Shown here: positions 9,357-18,089 of the stretch, piece by piece
How positions within the stretch are numbered: position 1 is the stretch's first letter
How the letters are laid out: every line of letters begins with the position of its first letter
Origin: Symbiodinium natans
Lineage: Eukaryota; Sar; Dinophyceae; Suessiales; Symbiodiniaceae
NCBI GenBank assembly: GCA_905221605.1
Contig: CAJNDS010002615.1
Coordinates: forward strand, 297,253 to 341,746
Reading direction: 5' to 3'
Length of the DNA: 44,494 bases
Made by a program: the position numbers and the translations under genes
Notes under the pieces: model-generated
Database searches by the model: none
What the model saw: the letters and a program-made list of their open reading frames with translations, nothing else
Told to the model about the DNA's origin: nothing

Positions 9357-9538
9357 GTTTAGGGGTTTAGGGGTTTAGGGGTTTAGGGGTTTAGGGGTTT
9401 AGGGGTTTAGGGGTTTAGGGGTTTAGGGGTTTAGGGGTTTAGGGGGATTGGGGTTGGGGGTTTAGGATTTAGGGTTTAGGGTTTAGTAGGGTTTAGGGTT
9501 TAGGGTTTAGGGTTTAGGGTTTAGGGTTTAGGGTTTAG
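9357..9538. repeat. TTTAGGGG octamer then TTTAGGG heptamer array
   Basis: About ten TTTAGGGG octamers, a short irregular patch, then TTTAGGG heptamers. It carries the same octamer-plus-heptamer variants as the array left of the island, on the opposite strand. Confidence 0.9.
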
Positions 9539-9956
9539 ACCCAACCTTGAATACAGGTGAAAGCATCGGCAACCTAGGACGCCGTGATCAAGGGTTGAGG
9601 GTTCAAGCCTCAGATTAAGGCATATCTATGATGATGAAAATACATATCTCTATTTACCAGCTATGAGGTATACTATTTTTCAACTATCTCTACCAAGAGG
9701 TTAAGTACCTAAAGAATGGAATGCTAGGGTTTAGGGTTTAGGGTTTAGGGGTTCTGCAGGGGAATAAGATCCAGGGTCCCTTCTAGGGGTCCCTCCTTCA
9801 TCCCTTCATTAGGGTTTAGGGAGAAGAGGGTTTTTGGAGTCAGATGGCCAGACAGAGGCCATCATGCTTAAACGGTTCTGCAGATTCCTTGACGAACATG
9901 TGAGGTCGATGATTGTTACAGTTCTTTGGGCTCCAATTCCCAGTATGGACAATCCC
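9539..9956. other. unique DNA with one short TTTAGGG run
   Basis: AT-richer unique sequence, TTTAGGG copies at 9725-9750, nothing coding seen. Confidence 0.45.
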
Positions 9957-10069
9957 TACTTGGAGGTTCATGGGTAGTTTGAAGTAGGGTTCTGAGTACC
10001 CGAATTCGGGCTAGTATAGTCGCTATACTCGTAGAGCCCTACGAACAACTGCCCATGACGCTCCAAGTA
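9957..10069. mobile_element. MITE-like element, TACTTGGAGG family, 113 bp
   Basis: TACTTGGAGGTTCATGGG at the left pairs with CCCATGACGCTCCAAGTA at the right end. The centre is itself palindromic (TATAGTCGCTATA). Confidence 0.65.
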
Positions 10070-10267
10070 CACAAAGCCTGCAGAGTTTAATTCCCCAAGC
10101 AGACGCCTGGGTTCGCCAAATGCGCCACAGTGGTCGCCTTAGCCTAAACCCTAAACCCTAAATCTTAAACCCTAAACCCTAAACCCTAAAACTCACTGTT
10201 TGGGGCCTACGCTGGCAGAATTTCTATGCCCGAGACACGCGCATAGACTCTCGGGCATTCGGGTGTG

Positions 10268-10422
10268 TACTTGGAGGTTCATGGTACTTATTAACCAATT
10301 ATAACTGTACTTATAACCCACTTAGTAGGGTCACAAGTGACCCAAATGGGGCTGAAGGTATAATTAGTTCCCATACATATAACTTAAGCCCTATTTCAAG
10401 ACTACCCATGAACCTTCAAGTA
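10268..10422. mobile_element. MITE-like element, TACTTGGAGG family, 155 bp
   Basis: The left end TACTTGGAGGTTCATGG and right end CCATGAACCTTCAAGTA are inverted repeats. It shares TTATTAACCAATTATAACTG with the copies at 2119 and 33794. Confidence 0.7.
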
Positions 10423-10520
10423 GTCCATCCATGAACCCTAAACCCTAAACCCCAATCCCTAAACCCTCAGCCCCCCTCAACCCTCAACCCTAAACCCTAA
10501 ACACTAAACCCTAAGCGAAG
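10423..10520. repeat. CCCTAAA/CCCTCAA repeats
   Basis: Degenerate C-rich-orientation heptamers ending in CTAAGCGAAG, directly before the 10521 island. Confidence 0.75.
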
Positions 10521-10622
10521 GATCTGCCTGTGTCCGTGGACTGCGGCACGCCCATGGCCGCCGAGCCCCCGCGGGAGGAGGAGCCGAGCCCGCCGGGGTC
10601 CCTTGGAATGATTCATTATCAG
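10521..10622 (+). CDS. exon-like island, 34 codons, Pro/Glu-rich
   Basis: Exactly 34 codons, phase 0 at both ends. A clear donor, CAG before GTGGGG, starts at 10623 and GAAG ends at 10520. The frame contains LPVSVDCGTPMAAEPP, an acidic/proline stretch and GMIHYQ. CCCTAAA lies on the left and TTAGGGTTTAGGG on the right. Among the best splice-bordered islands in the window. No family recognised; the composition suggests a linker region. Confidence 0.4.
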
Positions 10623-10865
10623 GTGGGGTTAGGGTTTAGGGTTTAGGGCTAGGGTTTAGGGTTTAGGGTGTATAGGGTTCTGGGTTTAAGGTGTAGGGTT
10701 TAGGGTTGAGGGTTTCAGGTAACTAGAGCTTTAGGGCTGAGGGTTTAGGGTTCAGGGTTTAGGGTTCAAGGGTTCAGCACATCAAGCCCAAGTCCTTACT
10801 CCGGTATCGAATATCGACCCACCAATCCGTTGGATCCCAGGAAATCATGAAAAATGTCCCGCTTC
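10623..10865. repeat. TTTAGGG-type repeats and unique DNA
   Basis: Degenerate G-rich-orientation repeats to about 10770, then about 95 bp of unique DNA leading into a minisatellite. Confidence 0.7.
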
Positions 10866-11210
10866 TCGTTTTAAGCTTGTCCACGATGTTTTGGCGCTTG
10901 TCCACGAAGTTTGGGTGCTTGTCCGCGAGTTGTTGATGCTTCTCCACGAATTTTGTTGGTGCTTGTCCGTGAATTGTTGGTGCTTGTCCGAGTCCGTGCA
11001 TTGTTGGTGCTTGTCCGAGAGTCGTTGGTGCTTGTCCGCGCATTGTTGGTGCTTGTCCGCGAAGACTTGTTGGTGGTGCTTGTCCGCGAAGACTTGTTGC
11101 TGATGCTTGTCCGCGAAGAATGGTTGTTGTTTGTCCACGAATTGCTGGTGCTTGTCCTCGAATTGTTGGTGCTTGTCCGCCAATTGTTGGTGCTTGACCG
11201 CGAAAAAGTT
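10866..11210. repeat. 21-bp minisatellite (TTGGTGCTTGTCCGCGAAT type)
   Basis: About 15 units, mostly 21 bp with some 18-, 27- or 30-bp variants. Because the unit is a multiple of 3 it keeps frames open on both strands; the minus strand reads repeats of ADKHQQF. There is no start context, non-repeat domain or splice evidence, so a protein is possible but not supported. Confidence 0.8.
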
Positions 11211-11795
11211 CTGCTAGACCCCGAATCCACTAGCCGTTACATGCCGTTAAATGTACACAGATTAGACAGGGTTTAGGGCTTAGGGTCTAGGGCCTAGGAT
11301 CCCCAAGCCTTAAACCCGAAACCCTAGAGCCTAATCCCTACACCCTGCCTGCGCGACTCCACTCAAGGGCCAAGAGCCTGAAGTCCCATCCGCCAAATTG
11401 CCCGCCCTCCCTCCTCCCCCCCATCATCAATGCACAATGCACTCAGAGGCGTTAGGGCTACAGGGCCTGCATGACACGGCTTAGGGTTTTGGGTTTAGGA
11501 TTCGGGTTCAGGGATTAGGGTTTAGGGTGTCTCATCGAGGGGGTGTGCTAGCAACACCCACACGTGCGCCCCGACTTGTTGAGCCCCACCCCCGCTTATG
11601 CTCCGCCCTCGTCTTGACTGTTGCGGGTTTAGGGTTTCCTTGCGGATCGCGCTCATGTATATCATTGTTGTTGACAGTGGCGCAGGCTACAAGCATTCAT
11701 CCTAAACCCTAAACCCTAAACCCTAAACCCTAAACCCTAAACCCTAAACCCTGAACCCTGAACCCTGAACCCTAAACTTTACGAACAAACTGCAG
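11211..11795. other. mosaic of unique DNA and telomere-like repeats
   Basis: TTTAGGG-like runs at 11268-11300 and 11485-11530, unique GC-rich DNA at 11350-11480 and 11530-11690, a clean CCCTAAA array at 11702-11752, then CCCTGAA. A 61-codon frame at 11527 is not convincing. Confidence 0.5.
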
Positions 11796-11862
11796 CCGTC
11801 CAGTGGCCTGAGCCGTCCGTTGGCCTGCCGAGGCCGCAGTTCACCAGCTTTCACATCAGAAG
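11796..11862 (+). CDS. exon-like island, unknown protein
   Basis: Acceptor-like AACTGCAG ends at 11795 and donor GTGATA begins at 11863 after AAG. Two frames are open; one contains QWPEPSVGLPRPQFTSFHIR. CCCTGAA/CCCTAAA lie on the left. Confidence 0.3.
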
Positions 11863-12079
11863 GTGATACAAAAAGAGGGTTCAGGTTTTCGTCTCTGGGG
11901 TTTAAGATCTTGAGAGCCAAATGCCGGCGTTGGGTGGACGGCCTTTAAGGCTTTGGAAATAGGTGGGTTTTGTCTTCAGGTTTGGGCGTGGTTCTAGGAT
12001 TTAGGAGTTGGGGTGGAGGGTGGAGGATTTGTTGGGCTTATGTTTGTCTAGCCAAGATTGCGCAGTTGTATGATTGAAG

Positions 12080-12202
12080 GTCTTCCGTGTGGCAGCAGAA
12101 GTGGTGCTTTTTGATGTGCGAGACATTCTTCCACGAGGTGAGTGGGCAGAAGGCTCCAACGACAGCGGGGACATTCAGAGTGTTTGCTTGTCTTCCGGAA
12201 AG
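12080..12202 (+). CDS. exon-like island, intact member of a diverged duplicate
   Basis: Exactly 41 codons between TTGAAG (ends 12079) and AAAG before GTATGC (donor at 12203). The frame contains VFRVAAEVVLFDVRDILPR and WAEGSNDSGDIQSVCLSSGK. A diverged copy lies at about 12470-12880, where the same frame has stops and two insertions, so this copy looks like the functional or younger-state exon. No family recognised. Confidence 0.4.
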
Positions 12203-12224
12203 GTATGCAAACCCTACTTCACAT

Positions 12225-12295
12225 CACCCTAAACCCTAAACCCTAAACCCTAAACCCTAAACCCTAAACCCTAAACCCTAAACCCCAAGCCCTAA
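12225..12295. repeat. (CCCTAAA)n array
   Basis: About nine near-perfect heptamers between the 41-codon island and the 12311 island. Confidence 0.9.
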
Positions 12296-12310
12296 ACTTC
12301 ATACCAGCAG

Positions 12311-12405
12311 AGATGGTGGACTCCAAAGAAGTTGCTGGCAATGTAACGCAGCCAGTTGGGCTGAAAGGAAGCCTTGGTAGCCCCAGCCACACCCAGGCTG
12401 CCTAG
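12311..12405 (+). CDS. exon-like island ending in a stop
   Basis: ACCAGCAG ends at 12310. A frame from ATG 12313 gives MVDSKEVAGNVTQPVGLKGS and ends at TAG 12403-12405, 30 codons. It could be a last exon. CCCTAAA is on the left and TTTAGGG from 12416 on the right. Unknown function. Confidence 0.3.
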
Positions 12406-12469
12406 ACTCGACAGCGTTTAGGGTTTAGGGTTTAGGGTTTAGGGTTTGGGCTTCAGTTTTTACACATGG

Positions 12470-12880
12470 TTTGCATGTCTCGCCAAGATTGGCGGTTGTC
12501 TAGGTTTTAGAGTTTAGAGTTTAGGGTTTAGGGTTTAGGCTTTAGGATTTAGGGTTTAGGGTTTAGGGTTTTCCGAATACTGTAGCAGCATAGGTGGCGC
12601 TATAGAGGTGTGCGAGGCATTCTTTTGCGTGAGTTGGCCGAAGGCTCCAACGACAGTGGGGACATAGGGCTGTTCTGAAGGGGGGTTCAAGGGGGGTATG
12701 TAACCCAAGGTTTCCTAGTACTCCCCAATCCTCCCTAAGGCTCCCGAAGCTTCCCCAAAGTTCCCTAGGTACCTACCCCCCTTGAACTCCCCTCCCTTAA
12801 GAGTTTAGGGTTTCGGGTTTAGGGTTTCGGGTTTATGGACGTGAAGAGTGTTTGCTTGTTTGCCGGGGTGAGGTGTGCAA
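12470..12880 (+). pseudogene. broken duplicate of 12039-12212, split by two insertions
   Basis: Flanks and core match the 12039-12212 segment (CCAAGATTG, GAAGGCTCCAACGACAG, GAGTGTTTGCTTG). A TTTAGGG block interrupts it at about 12502-12571, and a MITE-like element plus TTTAGGG block interrupts it at about 12666-12845. The reading frame of the intact copy has TAG stops here. Confidence 0.6.
12678..12798. mobile_element. MITE-like element inside the duplicate
   Basis: The left end AAGGGGGGTTCAAGGGGGGT and right end ACCCCCCTTGAACTCCCC TCCCTT are inverted repeats with a 3-bp offset. The interior is CCTCCC/CCCTAAGG-rich and non-coding. It interrupts sequence that is contiguous in the paralogous copy at 12173. 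Confidence 0.55.
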
Positions 12881-13139
12881 CATTGGAGCCAGCCACAATC
12901 AAGTTTCCTATAGACTGGACAATGTAGGCCCCGAGAAGTTAGTATAGGGGATTGGAACACTTACTTCCCTTATGGCCCCTAATAACTGTACTATAATAAC
13001 CCCCCCAAAAAAAACTACAAAACAAAAAAACAACAATTCTAATGATTAAGGCCCCTAGATTAGATGAACCAGATAGACCTGAAATGTAGGACGTGAGTAA
13101 CATGTTGCAACTTCTCAGTGTGATCCACGCGTGTGGGGT
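12881..13139. other. unique DNA, no gene seen
   Basis: AT-richer sequence with an A-rich patch at about 13000-13030. No telomere-like unit and no convincing ORF. Confidence 0.4.
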
Positions 13140-13250
13140 TTTAGGGTTTTGGGTTCTAGGGTTTTAGGGTTTTGGGGTTCTAGGGTTTCAGGGTTCTAGG
13201 GTTCTAGGGTTTTAGAGTTCCAGGGTTCTGGGGTTCTAGGGTTCAGACAT
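13140..13250. repeat. AGGGTTCT / TTTTAGGG octamer array
   Basis: Unusual octamer variants (GGGTTCTA, GGGTTTTA) rather than heptamers. The same octamers appear in the opposite strand sense at 13560-13890. Confidence 0.8.
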
Positions 13251-13251
13251 T

Positions 13252-13314
13252 CAGCCGGTAAGCGAGCGTATCTGCTGCGGCCATGTGGACATGGCTTGTG
13301 CCGACAAGGACTGA
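13252..13314 (+). CDS. exon-like island with a CGH motif
   Basis: Follows AGACATTCAG. One frame reads SERICCGHVDMACADKD before a TGA; the alternative reads RPCGHGLCRQGL. Both give a Cys-Gly-His plus following Cys, as in the middle of RING fingers; I cannot decide between them. It is followed by CCCCCAAACCCTAAA. Confidence 0.3.
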   Translation, partial: QPVSERICCGHVDMACADKD

Positions 13315-13375
13315 ACCCCCAAACCCTAAACCCTCAACCCTAAGCCCTAAGCCCTAAACCTTAAACCCTAAACCC

Positions 13376-13440
13376 TAAAGAACCACATCCATGCGCCCCA
13401 GCTGGCGCGGAAGTGGCAGCTGGGTCAAAAGCTCGATAAA
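13376..13440 (+). CDS. exon-like island, unknown protein
   Basis: CTAAAG precedes an open frame reading NHIHAPQLARKWQLGQKLDK, followed by GTCCCG (possible donor at 13441). CCCTAAA-type repeats lie on both sides. Basic, helix-prone composition. Confidence 0.35.
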
Positions 13441-13445
13441 GTCCC

Positions 13446-14385
13446 GAATCCCTAAACCCTAAACCCTCAAACCTAAAACCCTAAACCCTAAACCCCAAAG
13501 CCTAAACCCTAAAACCCTCAACCCTGAACCCTAAACCCTAAACCCTAGTGCCCTAAACCCGAAAAACCTAGAAACCTGAGCCCTGCAACTCTGGAACCCC
13601 ACAAAACCCTAAAAGTCAAAAGCCTGGAATGGAACCCGACACCTTAAACCCTAAGCCCTAGGGTTGGGAGCTCCGGAACCCCAGAACCCTAAAATTCTAG
13701 AACCCAAAGACCTTAAGCCCTAAACCCCAAAACCCTAGAACCCTGGAACCCAAAGACCTTAAGCCCTAAACCCCAAAACCCTAGAACCCTGGAACCCTAG
13801 AACCCTAAGACCCGAGAACCCTAAAACCCTAAACCCTTAAAACCATAGAACCCTAAAACCCTAAAACCCCAAACCCTAGAATCCTAGAACCCCAGAACCC
13901 TTAAACCCTAACCCTAGACCCCTTAAACCCTGAACCCTAAACCCAGAACCCTTACGCCCTGTAACCCTATGTAAAACCTAAACCCTGAACCCTGAACCCA
14001 AACCCCAAACCCTAGTTCCTAAGCCCTAAACCCAAGGTTTCGGGGGGCCTTATAGGGGCTCAATCCTGGTTTACTGTTCAATGTCCCTGAACCCTAAACC
14101 CTAAACCCTAAACCCTAAACGCTAAACTCCGCCAAGCGCTAAACGCTAAAACCCTAAGCCGAAAACCCTAAACCCTAAACCCTGAACCCTGAACCCTGAA
14201 CCCTAAACCCTAAGCCCTAAACCCTAAACCCTAAACCGCCTAAACCCTAAACCCTAAACCCTAAACCCTAAACCCTCAACCCTCAACCCTAAACCCTAAA
14301 CCCTAAACCCTAAACCCTAAACCCTAAACCCTAAACCCTAAACCCTAAACCCTAAACCCTAAACCCTAAACCCTAAACCCTAGCC
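13446..14385. repeat. CCCTAAA, CCCTAGAA and CCCTAAAA arrays
   Basis: Nearly 1 kb of C-rich-orientation units. Octamers CCCTAGAA, CCCTGGAA and CCCTAAAA dominate 13560-13890, then CCCTGAA, then perfect CCCTAAA from about 14280 to 14380. A short CGCTAAA patch lies at about 14118-14148. Confidence 0.85.
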
Positions 14386-14390
14386 GGGTT

Positions 14391-14500
14391 GAACCCTGAG
14401 GAGGAGTTCTTCCTCACCATCGGCCCCGGTGGGCCTGCAAGGGACCCAGGATCTGTTGGCCCTTCGCACAGAAGCTCCCAGAGACTCCAATACTTCTTAG
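14391..14500 (+). CDS. exon-like island, unknown protein
   Basis: Bracketed by perfect CCCTAAA and TTTAGGG arrays. One frame reads EEFFLTIGPGGPARDPGSVG and stays open to about 14500. The last part (GACTCCAATACTTCTTA) resembles 15808-15830, so the island may be composite. Confidence 0.3.
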
Positions 14501-14622
14501 CTAGGGTTTAGGGTTTAGGGTTTAGGGTTTAGGGTTTAGGGTTTAGGGTTTAGGGTTTAGGGTTTAGGGTTTAGGGTTTAGGGTTTAGGGTATAGGGTAT
14601 AGGGTATAGGGTTTAGGGTTCA
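14501..14622. repeat. (TTTAGGG)n array with TATAGGG units
   Basis: About 13 perfect TTTAGGG heptamers, then three TATAGGG variants. Confidence 0.9.
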
Positions 14623-15039
14623 GCATCTCAAGTCTACTAGTCAAGCAGCTTGTCAAGCGTTGGCAAAAATCCCACCCACCCAAGAAACCCATAACATTGA
14701 GAAAATATACAGTTCACACAATACATTCCCAGTAGGCTTAAAGCTCAGAGTCCAGTGGACCCAAAAACCCGAAATCTATCTAAGGCCCACCCCCAAACCC
14801 AAGCTCTCAACCCCATGCCCTAAACCCTAAGGCCCTAAGCTCTATGCACTTAGGACCCTAAACCCTGCGGTTTAGAAGCCCCAATAGGGAGCGCTACGCC
14901 CCAAACCCTAGGGCCCTAAACCCTATGCCCCAAAGGGGCCCTAAACCTATGCCCCAAACTCTGTAGACCCTAAAGCCTATGAGCGAAACTCTCAACCCAG
15001 TGCCTCAAAACCCTAGGGCTCTAAAGCCTCTGTCCCAAA
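14623..15039. other. unique DNA with scattered CCCTAAA and GCCCCAAA units
   Basis: No gene supported. The 78-codon frame starting at 14979 runs into the next tandem repeat. Confidence 0.45.
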
Positions 15040-15615
15040 CCCTAGGGGGGGGGAAAACCATTTGCCGACAACCATTTGCCGACGAAGGGGTTTGGGGCCC
15101 CCCGGGGGAAAAAAAACCATTTGCCGACGAAGGGTGTCAGAGTTTAGGCCCCCCCCCCCAAAGAGGAAAAACCGTTTGCCGACGAAGGGGGTCAGGGTTT
15201 AGGGCCCCCCTCTGAACAAAATAGCCATTTGCCGACGAAGGGTGTCAGGGTTTAGGGTCCCTGCCCCCAGGACCCTAAACGGGACCCTAAACGGGAGCCC
15301 GTATGGGGGGGACCCCAGGATTCGGCCAAAAAGTGGCCGATTCCAGCTGAGTTTCAAATAGGATTTATATAGCATACATGACCCTCTCATTTTTCAGATT
15401 CTGGTTCCGGGCCCAGGAAAAAAACCACATGCCGAGGAAGGGCGTCAGGGTTTAGGGCCCCCCCGGAGGGGAAAAAACCGTTTGCCGACGAAGGGGGTCA
15501 GGGTTTAGGGGCCCCCCAGGGAGGAAAAAACCATTTGCCGACGAATGGTGTCAGGGTTTAGGGCCCAGAAAAAAACCACATGCCGACGAAGCCCATTAGG
15601 GTTTAAATATACATG
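15040..15615. repeat. tandem repeat containing CCATTTGCCGACGAAGGG
   Basis: About eight copies of a 55-65 bp unit: A-run, CC(A/G)TTTGCCGACGAAGGG, GTCAGGGTTTAGGG, then a C run. A unique 160-bp patch (15255-15415) separates two groups. Each unit carries one telomere-like GGGTTTAGGG. Not a CRISPR array, because there are no unique spacers of constant length. Confidence 0.75.
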
Positions 15616-15781
15616 GTAAGAGAGGGTTTAGGGTTAGGGTTTAGGGTTTAGGGTCTAGGGTCTAGGGTCTAGGTTAGGGTTTAGGGTTTAGGGTTTAGGG
15701 TTTAGGGTTTAGGGTTTAGGGCTTAGGGTTTAGGGTTTAGGGTTTAGGGTTTAGGGTTTAGGGTTTAGGGTTTAGGGTTTA
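15616..15781. repeat. (TTTAGGG)n array with TCTAGGG units
   Basis: G-rich-orientation heptamers, nearly perfect from 15670. Confidence 0.9.
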
Positions 15782-16417
15782 TCTTCACACATAAGCTCCC
15801 ACAGACTCCAATACTCCTTAATTAAGGAAGATTCTGTAAACCATATGGTGGTTTACGAAAATACGGGGCCCTTTTAAACGAGACCCCCCCCCCTCCCAAA
15901 TGGTAGGATATATTTGTACTGCGGACCCCAAGAAGGTACCCCGAATTTCAGAAGCCACCGTATATAGGGAACTTTCTTATCGTTTAAGGAATACTCCTTA
16001 ACTAAGGGGTATTGGTGTCCCTGAAAACCCCGCAAAGCCTAGGGTTTTGAGTTTACGGCACGCTCCCGCTGCGCTGGGAAAAATCGAAGCCATGCAAGTT
16101 ACTAGGACCCATTGCCTTTGTGTTAGGGTTTAGGTTCCCTCCACAGCCCCCATAGACCAAAAAGGGTGCCCAACTGTTTTTCCTTGGCTACTCTTGGGTC
16201 CGAAACCCTAGACCCTAAACCCTTTTTATTACTAGGTTGCTCTTGTGTCCAAGGGCCCACGCTGCAGGAACCCTTCAAAGACTCAAAGATCGTAGCCCCA
16301 AACCGTAAACCCTAAACCCTAAACCCGAAACCCTAAATCCTACACGGACCATGTTAAGGGTATGGGTTTGGGGCTCCGGGTTTAAGGGGTAGGGCTCCAT
16401 GGTTTTTTGATGCGCAG
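15782..16417. other. unique DNA with local palindromes
   Basis: Includes AATACTCCTTAATTAAGGA and a second AATACTCCTTAACTAAGG about 170 bp later, suggesting an inverted-repeat element across 15810-16010. Positions 16100-16200 match 35560-35640. CCCTAAA units lie at 16305-16335. Confidence 0.4.
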
Positions 16418-16480
16418 GCCATGCACCGGTTGGTCCAGGAGGAGCCGCAACCCGCACACCCTCCACACCCCCAGCCCTAA
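16418..16480 (+). CDS. exon-like island, unknown protein
   Basis: A T-rich tract and GATGCGCAG end at 16417, a good acceptor context. The frame AMHRLVQEEPQPAHPPHPQP reaches a TAA in the following CCCTAAG repeats, so it is either a last exon or its donor is hidden. Confidence 0.25.
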   Translation, partial: AMHRLVQEEPQPAHPPHPQP

Positions 16481-17154
16481 GCCCTAAGCCCTATCCCTTA
16501 AACCCTACGTAGACCCCTAAACCCTAGACCCTAGACCCTAAACTGCCTCAAGCCCTGAAGCCTGCTGGTGCTAACTCAGCGCCCCTCCCAGGCGGTTAGG
16601 GATGTAGGGGTTTGGGGTTTAGGGTTGGGTCCGCACTAAGATTCAAAGACACCTGCTGCCTATACGTAGGGAATGAGGGAATTAGGTACCGTATATCCTC
16701 CGAGATGGCCAGTTCTCAACATTATGTTTTTTTTGGGGTACCCTAAGAGGGGCCGTCTTCTAATGAGGACCCCCAGAAGGGACCATATTTTGCACAAGTC
16801 ACCATGCATACCCTTTAAGAATTATGGTGGTTTGGGGTTTAGGGTTTAGGATCTAGGGTTTAGAGCTCCATGACTTCCTGCCTTGAGAATCGAAGGGTCA
16901 CTTGCTTCCGAGTCCTAAGCTTTGATTCCGCTCATGGTTCAGGGAGCCACAAGGGAACTTCATTGTAAGGAGTTTAGGTTTAGGGTTTAGGGTTTGCAGT
17001 AGGGTTTGGGGTGTAGGGTCTAGGGTAACAGGACAAAGCTTTCGCAAAGTGCTCCGGTCGCGCTTGCTTTGGCTGAGTGGCAACTTTTCCAAGGCCCTGA
17101 AGTTTAAAACCCCTCAACCCGCCCAAGCCCCTATCTCCTGAACCACCCTAATCC
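16481..17154. other. non-coding mosaic
   Basis: CCCTAAG/CCCTAGA units at 16465-16545, unique DNA at 16560-16830, a TTTAGGG run at 16835-16865 and 16975-17030, unique to 17154. Nothing coding seen with confidence. Confidence 0.45.
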
Positions 17155-17375
17155 GCCCAAACCCCAAACCCCAAACCCCAAACCCCAAACCCCAAACCCC
17201 AAACCCCAAACCCCAAACCCCAAACCCCAAACCCCAAACCCCAAACCCCAAACCCCAACCCCAACCCCCAAACCCCAAACCCCAAACCCCAAACCCCAAA
17301 CCCCAAACCCCAAACCCCAAACCCCAAACCCCAAACCCCAAACCCCAAACCCCAAACCCTAACCCTAAACCCTAA
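17155..17375. repeat. homogeneous CCCCAAA array, about 29 units
   Basis: A pure CCCCAAA variant with one CCCCAACCCC break near 17260, ending in a few CCCTAAA. The minus-strand ORFs reading GFGVWGL repeats are translations of it and are rejected as genes. Confidence 0.9.
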
Positions 17376-17393
17376 ACCCTAAGCTCGATGCAG

Positions 17394-17465
17394 GAGCTGG
17401 AAAACCTTGGCGCAGAGGCCACGGAGCGTTTTGGGCAGGCCAGTGGCCGCCGATTCTCTTGCAGG
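17394..17465 (+). CDS. exon-like island, 24 codons
   Basis: Exactly 24 codons, phase 0 at both ends: CTCGATGCAG ends at 17393 and AGG precedes GTGGCG (donor at 17466). The frame reads ELENLGAEATERFGQASGRR and ends FSCR, with natural composition. CCCTAAA is on the left. No family recognised. Confidence 0.4.
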
Positions 17466-17781
17466 GTGGCGGGTTCTTTTTTGGGTTTGGATCGCTGAAT
17501 CCTAAACCGGCAAGACAAAACAAATAGAAGTTGTATGTGGCGTCATTCTGAATTTCCCAAGCTTTTTGTCTCAAAACCCTAAACCCTAAGCCCGAAGCCC
17601 TAAACCCTAAACCCTGGCAAGCCGAGCGTAAGTAAATTAATCAAAAGAGCCTCTAGGAGGCAAACTGCACCAAGCAGTCAAAACATGGGGTGGGACCCAA
17701 GGTCTTTTCTAATGACCCTAAACTATAAAAGCAGGTAAGGTTTGCGGGTTTAGTGTTAAGTGTTTAGGGTTTCAGGGTTTT
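17466..17781. other. unique DNA with a short CCCTAAA run
   Basis: No gene supported. CCCTAAA/CCCTAAG units occupy 17575-17612. Confidence 0.4.
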
Positions 17782-17906
17782 CCTAGGTGGGACAAGGGGG
17801 ACCCTTAAAAGGGAACCCCTTCTTAACCCTCTTCTGGCTCTCTTAACAGGGGACCTTATTCAGAGGGTCTATATCCCCAAGGGTCCCCCTAATCCTATCC
17901 CCTAGG
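17782..17906. mobile_element. MITE-like element, second GGGGGACCCTT copy
   Basis: CCTAGG at both ends, then AGGGGGACCCTT and its complement facing inward. The interior matches 6301-6406 (AACCCTCTTCTG, GAGAGGGTCTATATCCCC). Confidence 0.7.
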
Positions 17907-18089
17907 TTTAGGCTTTTGGCAACAAGGCTCCCTCTGGCCACTTCGTTTCGCACCCGGCCAACCCCTCTCTCCCCGCAGCCCACCCCTCCGGAAGTCTTAC
18001 AAATGTCTACCCGTCCCCCGATCCCACCCTAAACCCTAAACCCTAAACCCTAAACCCCAAACCCCAAACCCTAAACCCTAAACCGTTCT
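17907..18089. other. unique DNA then CCCTAAA/CCCCAAA repeats
   Basis: Unique to 18025, then C-rich heptamers to about 18085. Confidence 0.5.

Noticed and set aside
15040-15615. A CRISPR array
   Set aside because: Repeated units are longer than CRISPR repeats, intervals are homopolymer runs rather than unique spacers, and the genome is eukaryotic.
17114-17355. Glycine/tryptophan repeat proteins on the minus strand
   Set aside because: Direct translation of the CCCCAAA array in three frames.
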